Positions 54,053 to 64,000 of a stretch of DNA of 64,000 nt are shown here, piece by piece. The stretch is from Ontholestes murinus. Taxonomy: Eukaryota > Arthropoda > Insecta > Coleoptera > Staphylinidae. The stretch's first letter is position 1. The number at the start of each line of letters is the position of its first letter. The notes below the pieces were generated by a model, which was not told the origin of the DNA, made no database searches, and saw only the letters and a program-made list of their open reading frames with translations. A program made the position numbers and the translations under genes. The stretch lies in NCBI GenBank assembly GCA_963969525.1, contig CAXAKX010001196.1, forward strand, positions 62,001-126,000. Reading direction: 5' to 3'.

Positions 54053-56400
54053 CTTATTGTTATTTCTTATTGTTATTGTTATTTATTATTGTTATTGTTA
54101 TTTCTTATTATTATTGTTATTTCTTATTGTTAATGTTATTTCTTATTGTTATTGTTATTTCTTATTGTTATTGTTATTTCCTATTATTATTGTTATTTCT
54201 TATTGTTATTGTTATTTCTTATTGTTATTGTTATTTCTTATTGTTATTGTTATTTCCTATTGTTATTGTTATTTCTTTTTGTTATTGTTATTACGTATTG
54301 TTATTTCTTTTTGTTATTGTTATTTCTTATTGTTATTGTTATTGTTATTTCTTATTCTTATTGTTATTTCTTATTGTTATTGTTATTTCTTATTGGTATT
54401 GTTATTTCCTATTGTTATTGTTATTTATTATTGTTATTTTTATTTCTTATTGTTATTGTTATTTCATATTGTTATTGTTATTTCTTATTGTTATTGTTAT
54501 TTCTTATTGTTATTGTTATTTCTTATTGTTATTGTTATTTCTTATAGTTATTGTTATTTCTTATTGTTATTGTTATTTCTTATTGATATTGTTATTTCCT
54601 ATTGTTATTGTTATTTATTATTGTTATTGTTATTTCTTATTGTTATTTCATATTGTTATTGTTATTTCTTATTGTTATTGTTATTTCTTATTATTATTGT
54701 TATTTCTTATTGTTAATGTTATTTCTTATTGTTATTGTTATTTCTTATTGTTATTGTTATTTCCTATTGTTATTGTTATTTCTTATTGTTATTGTTATTT
54801 CTTATTGTTATTGTTATTTCTTATTGTTATTGTTATTTCTTATTGTTATTGTTATTTCTTATTGTTATTGTTATTTCTTTTTGTTATTGTTATTACGTAT
54901 TGCTATTGTTATTTCTTTTTGTTATTGTTATTTCTTATTATTATTGTTATTGTTATTTCTTATTCTTATTGTTATTTCTTATTGTTATTGTTATTTCTTA
55001 TTGTTATTGTTATTTCTTATTGTTATTGTTATTTCCTATTGTTATTGTTATTTCTTATTGTTATTGTTATTTTTTATTGTTATTGTTATTTCTTATTGTT
55101 ATTGTTATTGTTATTTCTTAATGTTATTCGTATTGTTATTTCTTATTGTTATTGTTATTTCTTATTGTTATTGTTATTTCTTATTATTATTGTTATTTCT
55201 TATTGTTATTGTTATTTCTTATTGTTATTGTTGTTTCTTAATGTTATTGTTATTTCTTATTGTTATTGTTATTTCTTAATATTATTGTTATTTCTTTTCG
55301 TTATTGTTATTTCTTATTGTTCTTTCTTATTGTTATTGTTATTTCTTATTGTTATTGTTATTTCCTATTGTAATTGTTATTTTTCTTTGTTATTGTTATT
55401 ACTTATTGTTATTGTTATTTCTTTTTGTTATTGTTATTTCTTATTGTTATTGTTATTGTTATTTGTTATTGTTATTGTTATTTCTTATTGTTATTTATTA
55501 TTGTTATTGTTATTTCCTATTGTTATTGTTATTTCTTATTGTTATTGTTATTTTATATTGTTATTGTTATTGTTATTTCTTATTGTTATTGTTATTACTT
55601 ATTGTTATTGTTATTGTTATTTCTTATTGTTATTGTTATTTCTTATTGTTATTTCCTATTGTTATTGTTATTTCTTTTTGTTATTGTTATTTCTTATTGT
55701 TATTGTTATTGTTATTTTTTATTGTTACTGTTATTTCTTATTGTTATTGTTATTTCTTATTGTTATTGTTATTTCTTATTGTTATTGTTATTTCTTATTG
55801 TTATTGTTATTTCTTATTGTTATTGTTTATTCTTATTGTTATTGTTATTTCCTATTGTTATTGTTATTTCTTTTTGTTATTGCTATTTCTTATTGTTATT
55901 GTTATTTCTTATTGGTATTGTTATTTCTTATTGTTATTGTTCTTTCTTATTGTTATAGTTATTTCTTATTGGTATTGTTATTTCTTATTGTTATTGTTAT
56001 TTCTTATTGTTATTGATATTTCTTATTGTTATTGTTATTTCTTATTGTTATTGTTATTTCCTATTGTTATTGTTATTTCTTATTGTTATTGTTATTTCTT
56101 ATTGTTATTGTTATTTCTTTTTGTTATTGATATTTCTTATTGTTATTGTTATTTCTTATTGTTAGTTCTTATTGTTATTGTTATTTCTTTTTGTTATTGT
56201 TATTTCTTATTGTTATTGTTATTTCTTATTGTTATTGTTATTTCTTATTGTTATTGTTATTTCTTATTGGTATTGTTATTTCTTATTGTTATTGTTATTT
56301 CTTATTGTTATTGTTATTTCTTATTGTTATTGTTATTTCTTATTGTTATTGTTATTTCTTATTGTTATTGTTATTTCTTATTGTTATTGTTATTTCATAT
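54053..56400 (+). repeat. satellite segment completing the left half of the ~6.7-kb pair
   Basis: Markers TTACGTATTG (54,294 and 54,896), TTATTCGTATTG (55,129), ATTTTTCTTTG (about 55,382), TTTTATATTG (about 55,552), TTGTTTATTC (about 55,826) and TGTTAGTTC (56,161). All recur at about +6.77 to +6.81 kb. Around 55.3-56.0 kb the offset is a steady 6,787 bp with identical open-frame translations. Confidence 0.85.
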
Positions 56401-59400
56401 TGTTATTGTTATTTCTTATTGTTATTGTTATTTCCTATTGTTATTGTTACTTCTTTTTGTTATTGTTATTACTTACTGTTATTGTTATTTCCTTTTGTTA
56501 TTGTTATTTCTTATTATTATAGTTATTTCTTATTGTTATTGTTATTGTTATTTCTTATTGGTATTATTATTTCTTATTGTTATTGTTATTTCTTATTGTT
56601 ATTGTTATTTCTTATTGTTAGTGTTATTTCTTATAGTTATTGTTATTTCTTATTGTTATTGTTATTTCCTATTGATATTGTTATTTCCTATTGTTATTGT
56701 TATTTATTATTGTTATTGTTATTTCTTATTGTTATTGTTATTTCATATTGTTATTGTTATTTCTTATTGTTATTGTTATTTCTTATTATTATTGTTATTT
56801 CTTATTGTTATTGTTATTTCTTATTGTTATTGTTATTTATTATTGTTATTGTTATTTCCTATTGTTATTGTTACTTCTTATTGTTATTTCTTATTGTTAT
56901 TGTTATTGTTATTTCTTATTGTTATTGTTATTTCCTATTGTTATTGTTATTTCTTATTGTTATTGTTATTGCCTATTGTTATTGTTATTTCTTATTGTTA
57001 TTGTTATTTCTTAATATTATTGTTATTTCTGTTTGTTACTGATATTTCTTATTGTTATTGTTATTTCTTATTGTTTTTTCTTATTGTTATTGTTATTTCT
57101 TATTGTTATTGTTATTTCTTATTGTTATTGTTATTTCCTATTGTTATTGTTACTTCTTTTTGTTATTGTTATTACTTACTGTTATTGTTATTTCCTTTTG
57201 TTATTGTTATTTCTTATTGTTATAGTTAATTCTTATTGTTATTGTTATTGTTATTTCTTATTGTTATTATTATTTCTTATTGTTATTGTTATTTCTTATT
57301 GTTATTGTTATTTCTTATTGTTAGTGTTATTTCTTATTGTTATTGTTATTTCTTATTGTTATTGTTGTTTCTTATTGTTATTGTTATTTCTTATTGTTAT
57401 TGTTATTTCTTAATATTATTGTTATTTCTTATTGTTATTGTTATTTCTTATTGTTATTGTTATTTCTTTTTGTTATTGTTATTTCTTATTGTTATTGTTA
57501 TTTCTTATTGTTTTTGTTATTTCTTATTGATATTGTTATTTCTTATTGTTATTGTTATTTTTTTATTGTTATTGTAATTTCTTATTGTTACTGTTATTTC
57601 TTATTGTTATTGCTATTTTTTATTGTTATTGTTATTTCTTATTGTAATTGTTATTTCCTATTGTTATTGTTATTTCTTATTGTCATTGTTATTTCTTATT
57701 GTTATTGTTATTTCTTATTGTTATTGTTATTTTTTATTGGTATTGTTATTTCCTATTGTTATTGTTATTTATTATTGTTATTGTTATTTCTTATTGTTAT
57801 TGTTATTTCATATTGTTATTGTTATTTCTTATTATTATTGTTATTTCTTATTGTTAGTGTTATTTCTTATTGTTATTGTTATTTCTTATTGTTATTGTTA
57901 TTTCTTATTGTTATTGTTATTTATTATTGTTATTGTTATTTCCTATTGTTATTGTTATTGTTATTTCTTATTGTTATTGTTATTTCTTATTGTTATTGTT
58001 ATTGTTATTTCTTATTGTTATTGTTATTTCTTATTGTTATTGTTATTTCTTATTGTTATTGTTATTTCTTATAGTTATTGTTATTTCTTATAGTTATTGT
58101 TATTTCTTATTGTTATTGTTATTTCTTATTGTTATTGTTATTTCTTATTGTTATTGTTATTTCCTATTGTTATTGTTATTTCTTATTGTTATTGTTATTT
58201 ATTATTGTTATTGTTATTTCTTAATATTATTGTTATTTCTTATTGTTATTGTTATTTCTTATTGTTATTGTTATATCTTATTGTTATTGTTATTTCCTAT
58301 TGTTATTGTTACTTCTTTATGTTATTGTTATTACTTACTGTTATTGTTATTTCCTTTTGTTATTGTTATTTCTTATTGTTATAGTTATTTCTTATTGTTA
58401 TTGTTATTGTTATTTCTTATTGTTATTATTATTTCTTATTGTTATTGTTATTTCTTATTGTTAGTGTTATTTCTTATAGTTATTGTTATTTCTTATTGTT
58501 ATTGTTATTTCCTATTGATATTGTTATTTCCTATTGTTATTGTTATTTATTATTGTTATTGTTATTTCTTATTGTTATTGTTATTTCATATTGTTATTGT
58601 TATTTCTTATTGTTATTGTTATTTCTTATTATTATTGTTATTTCTTATTGTTATTGTTATTTCTTATTGTTATTGTTATTTCTTATTGTTATTGTTATTT
58701 ATTATTGTTATTGTTATTTCCTATTGTTATTGTTACTTCTTATTGTTATTTCTTATTGTTATTGTTATTGTTATTTCTTATTGTTATTGTTATTTCCTAT
58801 TGTTATTGTTATTTCTTATTGTTATTGTTATTGCCTATTGTTATTGTTATTTCTTAATATTATTGTTATTTTTGTTTGTTACTGATATTTCTTATTGTTA
58901 TTGTTATTTCTTATTGTTTTTTCTTATTGTTATTGTTATTTCTTATTGTTATTGTTATTTCTTATTGTTATTGTTATTTCTTATTGTTATTGTTATTTCC
59001 TATTGTTATTGTTATTTCTTATTGTTATTGTTATTACTTACTGTTATTGTTATTTCCTTTTGCTATTGTTATTTCTTATTGTTATAGTTATTTCTTATTG
59101 TTTTTGTTATTTCTTATTGTTATTGTTATTGTTATTTCTTATTGTTATTATTATTTCTTATTGTTATTGTTATTTCTTATTGTTATTGTTATTTCTTATT
59201 GTTAGTGTTATTTCTTATAGTTATTGTTATTTCTTATTGTTATTGTTATTTCCTATTGATATTGTTATTTCCTATTGTTATTGTTATTGTTATTTCCTAT
59301 TGTTACTGTTATTTCATATTGTTATTGTTATTTCTTATTGTTATTGTTATTTCTTAATATTATTGTTATTTCTTATTGTTATGGTTATTTCTTATTGTTA

Positions 59401-62400
59401 TTGTTATTTCTTATTGTTATTGTTATTTATTATTGTTATTGTTATTTCCTATTGTTATTGTTACTTCTTATTGTTATTTCTTATTGTTATTGTTATTGTT
59501 ATTTCTTATTGTTATTGTTATTTCCTATTGTTATTGTTATTTCTTATTGTTATTGTTATTGCCTATTGTTATTGTTATTTCTTATTGTTATTGTTATTTC
59601 TTAATATTATTGTTATTTCTTTTTGTTACTGATATTTCTTATTGTTATTGTTATTTCTTATTGTTCTTTCTTATTGTTATTGTTATTTCTTATTGTTATT
59701 GTTATTTCTTATTGTTATTGTTATTTCTTATTGTTATTGTTATTTCCTCTTGTTATTGTTATTTCTTTTTGTTATTGTTATTTCTTTTTGTTATTGTTAT
59801 TTCTTATTGTTATTGTTATTGTTATTTTTTATTGTTATTGTTATTTCTTATTGTTATTGTTATTTCTTATTGTTATTGTTATTGCCTATTGTTATTGTTA
59901 TTTCTTATTGTTATTGTTATTTCTTATTGTTATTGTTATTTCTTATTGTTATTGTTATTGCCTATTGTTTTTGTTATTTCTTATTGTTATTGTTATTTCT
60001 TATTGTTATTGTTATTTCTTATTGTTATTGTTATTGCCTATTGTTATTGTTATTTCTTATTGTTATTGTTATTTCTTATTGTTATTGTTATTTCTTATTG
60101 TTATTGTTATTGTTATTTCTTATTGTTATTGTTATTTCTTATTGTTATTGTTATTTCTTATTGTTATGGTTATTTCTTGTTGTTATTGTTATTTCTTATT
60201 GTTATTGTCATTTCTTATTGTTAGTGTTATTTCTTATTGTTATTGTTATTTCTTATTGTTATTGTTATTTGTTATTGTTATTGTTATTTCTTATTGTTAT
60301 TGTTATTTCTTATTGTTATTGGTATTTCTTATAGTTATTGTTATTTCTTATTGTTATTGTTATTTCTTATTGATAATGTTATTTCCTATTGTTATTGTTA
60401 TTTATTATTGTTATTGTTATTTCTTATTGTTATTGTTATTTCATATTGTTATTGTTATTTCTTATTGTTATTGTTATTTCTTATTATTATTGTTATTTCT
60501 TATTGTTAATGTTATTTCTTATTGTTATTGTTATTTCATATTGTTATTTCTGATTGTTATTGTTATTTCTTATTGTTATTGGTATTTCTTATGGTTATTG
60601 TTATTTCTTATTGTTATTGTTATTTCTTATTGATATTGTTATTTCCTATTGTTATTGTTATTTCTTTTTGTTATTGTTATTTCTTATTGTTTTTGTTATT
60701 TATTATTGTTATTGTTATTTCCTATTGTTATTGTTATTGTTATTTCTTATTGTTATTGTTATTGTTATTTCTTATTGTTAGTGTTATTTCTTATTGTTAT
60801 TGTTATTTCTTATTGTTATTGTTATTTCTTATTGTTATTGTTATTTATTATTGTTATTGTTATTTCTTATTATTATTGTTATTTCTTATTGTTAATGTTA
60901 TTTCTTATTGTTATTGTTATTTCTTATTGTTATTGTTATTTCCTATTATTATTGTTATTTCTTATTGTTATTGTTATTTCTTATTGTTCTTTCTTATTGT
61001 TATTGTTATTTCTTATTGTTATTGTTATTTCCTATTGTTATTGTTATTACGTATTGTTATTGTTATTTCTTTTTGTTATTGTTATTTCTTATTGTTATTG
61101 TTATTGTTATTTCTTATTCTTATTGTTATTTCTTATTGTTATTGTTATTTCTTATTGGTATTGTTATTTCCTATTGTTATTGTTATTTATTATTGTTATT
61201 GTTATTTCTTATTGTTATTGTTATTTCATATTGTTATTGTTATTTCTTATTGTTATTGTTATTTCTTATTGTTATTGTTATTTCTTATTGTTATTGTTAT
61301 TTCTTATTGTTATTGTTATTTCTTATTGTTATTGGTATTTCTTATAGTTATTGTTATTTCTTATTGTTATTGTTATTTCTTATTGATATTGTTATTTCCT
61401 ATTGTTATTGTTATTTATTATTGTTATTGTTATTTCTTATTGTTATTGTTATTTCATATTGTTATTGTTATTTCTTATTGTTATTGTTATTTCTTATTAT
61501 TATTGTTATTTCTTATTGTTAATGTTATTTCTTATTGTTATTGTTATTTCTTATTGTTATTGTTATTTCCTATTGTTATTGTTATTTCTTATTGTTATTG
61601 TTATTTCATATTGTTATTGTTATTTCTTATTGTTATTGTTATTTCTTATTGTTATTGTTATTTCCTATTGTTATTGTTATTTCTTTTTGTTATTGTTATT
61701 ACGTATTGTTATTGTTATTTCTTTTTGTTATTGTTATTTCTTATTATTATTGTTATTGTTATTTCTTATTCTTATTGTTATTTCTTATTGTTATTGTTAT
61801 TTCTTATTGTTATTGTTATTTCCTATTGTTATTGTTATTTCTTATTGTTATTTTTATTTCTTATTGTTATTGTTATTTCTTATTGTTATTGTTATTGTTA
61901 TTTCTTAATGTTATTCGTATTGTTATTTCTTATTGTTATTGTTATTTCTTATTGTTATTGTTATTTCTTATTATTATTGTTATTTCTTATTGTTATTGTT
62001 ATTTCTTATTGTTATTGTTGTTTCTTAATGTTATTGTTATTTCTTATTGTTATTGTTATTTCTTAATATTATTGTTATTTCTTTTCGTTATTGTTATTTC
62101 TTATTGTTCTTTCTTATTGTTATTGTTATTTCTTATTGTTATTGTTATTTCCTATTGTAATTGTTATTTTTCTTTGTTATTGTTATTACTTATTGTTATT
62201 GTTATTTCTTTTTGTTATTGTTATTTCTTATTGTTATTGTTATTGTTATTTGTTATTGTTATTGTTATTTCTTATTGTTATTTATTATTGTTATTGTTAT
62301 TTCCTATTGTTATTGTTATTTCTTATTGTTATTGTTATTTTATATTGTTATTGTTATTGTTATTTCTTATTGTTATTGTTATTACTTATTGTTATTGTTA

Positions 62401-63000
62401 TTGTTATTTCTTATTGTTATTGTTATTTCTTATTGTTATTTCCTATTGTTATTGTTATTTCTTTTTGTTATTGTTATTTCTTATTGTTATTGTTATTGTT
62501 ATTTTTTATTGTTACTGTTATTTCTTATTGTTATTGTTATTTCTTATTGTTATTGTTATTTCTTATTGTTATTGTTATTTCTTATTGTTATTGTTATTTC
62601 TTATTGTTATTGTTTATTCTTATTGTTATTGTTATTTCCTATTGTTATTGTTATTTCTTTTTGTTATTGCTATTTCTTATTGTTATTGTTATTTCTTATT
62701 GGTATTGTTATTTCTTATTGTTATTGTTCTTTCTTATTGTTATAGTTATTTCTTATTGGTATTGTTATTTCTTATTGTTATTGTTATTTCTTATTGTTAT
62801 TGATATTTCTTATTGTTATTGTTATTTCTTATTGTTATTGTTATTTCCTATTGTTATTGTTATTTCTTATTGTTATTGTTATTTCTTTTTGTTATTGATA
62901 TTTCTTATTGTTATTGTTATTTCTTATTGTTAGTTCTTATTGTTATTGTTATTTCTTTTTGTTATTGTTATTTCTTATTGTTATTGTTATTTCTTATTGT
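56401..63000 (+). repeat. right half of a ~6.7-kb tandem pair
   Basis: Collinear with about 49,740-56,250. The offset is 6,656 bp near 56.7-57.0 kb, 6,637 bp over about 57.3-58.9 kb, about 6,706 bp near 59.6 kb, 6,807 bp near 60.5 kb and 6,787 bp over 62.0-62.8 kb. The first step is exactly one 19-bp unit and the later ones add up units and hexamers. It shows more divergence than the 11.2-kb pair, so it is probably older. Contents are the seven-T block (57,507-57,690), CTGTTTGTTACTG, TCTGATTG (60,549) and ATTTTTCTTTG (62,167). Confidence 0.85.
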
Positions 63001-64000
63001 TATTGTTATTTCTTATTGTTATTGTTATTTCTTATTGTTATTGTTATTTCTTATTGTTATTGTTATTTCTTATTGTTATTGTTATTTCTTATTGTTATTG
63101 TTATTTCTTATTGTTATTGTTATTTCTTATTGTTATTGTTATTTCCTATTGTTATTGTTATTTCTTTTTGTTATTGTTATTACTTATTGTTATTGTTATT
63201 TCTTTTTGTTATTGTTATTTCTTATTGTTATTGTTATTTCTTATTGTTATTGTTATTTCTTATTGTTATTGTTATTTCTTATTGTTATTGTTATTGCCTA
63301 TTGTTATTGTTATTTCTTATTGTTATTGTTCTTTCTTATTGTTATTGTTATTTCTTATTGTTATTCTTATTTATTACTGTTGTTGTTATTTCTTATTGTT
63401 ATTGTTATTTCATATTGTTATTGTTATTTCTTATTGTTATTGTTATTTCTTATTATTATTGTTATTTCTTATTGTTACTGTTATTTCTTATTGTTATTGT
63501 TAGTTCTTATTGTTATTGTTATTTCTTATTGTTATTGTTATTTATTATTGTTATTGTTATTTCCTATTGTTATTGTTATTTCTTATTGTTATTGTTATTT
63601 ATTATTGTTATTGTAATTTCTTATTGTTATTGTTATTTCTTATTGTTATTGTTATTTCTTTATTGTTCTTTCTTATTGTTATTGTTATTTCTTATTGTTA
63701 TTGTTATTTCTTATTGTTATTGTTATTTCTTATTGTTATTGTTATTTCCTATTGTTATTGTTACTTCTTTTTGTTATTGTTATTACTTATTGTTATTGTT
63801 ATTTCTTTTTGTTATTGTTATTTCTTATTCTTATTGTTGTTTCTTATTTCTATTGTTATTTCTTATTGTTATTGTTATTTCTTATTGTTATTGTTATTTC
63901 TTATTGTTATTGTTATTTCTTATTGTTATTGTTATTTCTTATTGTTATTGTTATTTCTTATTGTTATTGTTATTTCTTATTGTTATTGTTATTTCTTCTT
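63001..64000 (+). repeat. truncated K-type block at the right edge
   Basis: TTACTGTTGTTG (63,375), TGTTAGTTC (63,501), TTTATTGTTCTTTC (about 63,658) and TATTCTTATTGTTGTTTC (63,824) occur in the order seen at 31.4-31.7 kb and 36.4 kb. The last bases, TTTCTTCTT, match the rare three-base expansion at about 36,589 and 47,947. The array therefore continues past the window into another copy of the 36.4-kb type. Confidence 0.8.

Larger units (their letters stand above)
1..64000 (+). repeat. 19-bp satellite array filling the whole window
   Basis: The unit TTATTGTTATTGTTATTTC recurs head to tail from end to end, always in the same orientation. It splits into hexamer TTATTG, hexamer TTATTG and heptamer TTATTTC. 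Length variants change by whole hexamers: 13 bp (one hexamer), 25 bp (three) and occasionally 31 bp (four). Most units differ from consensus by zero or one base. Recurrent changes are a leading C (CTATTG), ATATTG, TTATAG, TTAGTG, TTTTTG, TTATTA and GTATTG. The consensus has 13 T, 3 A, 2 G and 1 C. Neither end shows a transition to other sequence, so the true array is longer than this window. No gene, RNA gene or mobile element interrupts it. The family and species are not identified; the hexamer belongs to the AATAAC rotation class. Confidence 0.99.

Noticed and set aside
55540..55560. Yeast-type ARS consensus at the TTTTATATTG variant
   Set aside because: It lacks the required T after the YRTT part (G is present), and the surroundings are plain satellite. 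The T-rich background makes near matches common.
1..64000. CRISPR array
   Set aside because: Units abut with no unique spacers, no leader and no cas genes. The unit is 19 bp with single-base variation, which is tandem satellite behaviour.
1..64000. Telomere repeat
   Set aside because: No TTAGGG, TTTAGGG, TTAGG or TG-rich telomere motif occurs. TTATTG has only one G per hexamer and is broken by the TTATTTC heptamer.
1..64000. CENP-B box or G-quadruplex
   Set aside because: The window has almost no CG and no CGGG, and no runs of three G on + or of three C. Neither motif can form.
1..64000. Low-complexity sequencing artefact filling the whole window
   Set aside because: Ordered, inherited variants shared between distant blocks and consistent offsets in multiples of the unit show real duplication history. 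Only the near-identical 11.2-kb pair remains open to an assembly explanation.

Overview
The whole window is one uninterrupted tandem-repeat (satellite) array. The basic unit reads TTATTGTTATTGTTATTTC (19 bp) on the + strand, built as two TTATTG hexamers plus one TTATTTC heptamer. It recurs in the same orientation from the first to the last base. I found no unique flanking sequence, transposon, RNA gene, inversion or real protein-coding gene. The consensus is about 16% G+C and about 68% T on the + strand. A 64-kb array of a short AT-rich unit with higher-order organisation suggests eukaryotic heterochromatin (centromeric, pericentromeric or subtelomeric) in a long-read assembly. The reverse-complement hexamer is a rotation of AATAAC, a simple satellite known in Drosophila, but I cannot name the species or the chromosome site.

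Single-base and whole-hexamer variants act as barcodes and show several nested layers of duplication. Region by region: 1-890 holds two copies of a marker-rich block 463 bp apart. About 890-4,836 holds two copies of a ~2.15-kb block. About 4,290-22,170 is built from a recurring ~2-kb block, mostly followed by a block rich in TTACTGTTGTTG and TGTTAGTTC variants; it includes a ~3.7-kb tandem pair (14.9-18.4 and 18.6-22.2 kb) and is interrupted at 7.45-12.1 kb by other block types, including a 330-bp pair at 10.1-10.7 kb. About 22.2-31.4 kb carries further block types, a 114-bp local duplication and a ~1.36-kb tandem pair. Positions 31,450-42,694 and 42,808-54,052 are two copies of one 11.2-kb segment at a constant spacing of 11,358 bp, with no difference found where I compared them. 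A ~6.7-kb tandem pair follows (about 49.74-56.4 and 56.4-63.0 kb), its left copy overlapping the end of the 11.2-kb duplication. The last kilobase starts another copy of a block seen at 31 and 36 kb and is cut by the window edge.

The + strand is open in all three frames for long stretches because 19 is not a multiple of 3 and the consensus has no TAA, TAG or TGA in any + frame. The resulting reading frames (up to 979 codons) are repeats of a hydrophobic 19-residue peptide with TTG rather than ATG starts, and should not be annotated as genes. The most notable feature is the 11.2-kb duplication and its 113-bp junction at 42,695-42,807, which looks like a recent unequal-exchange breakpoint or an assembly artefact.
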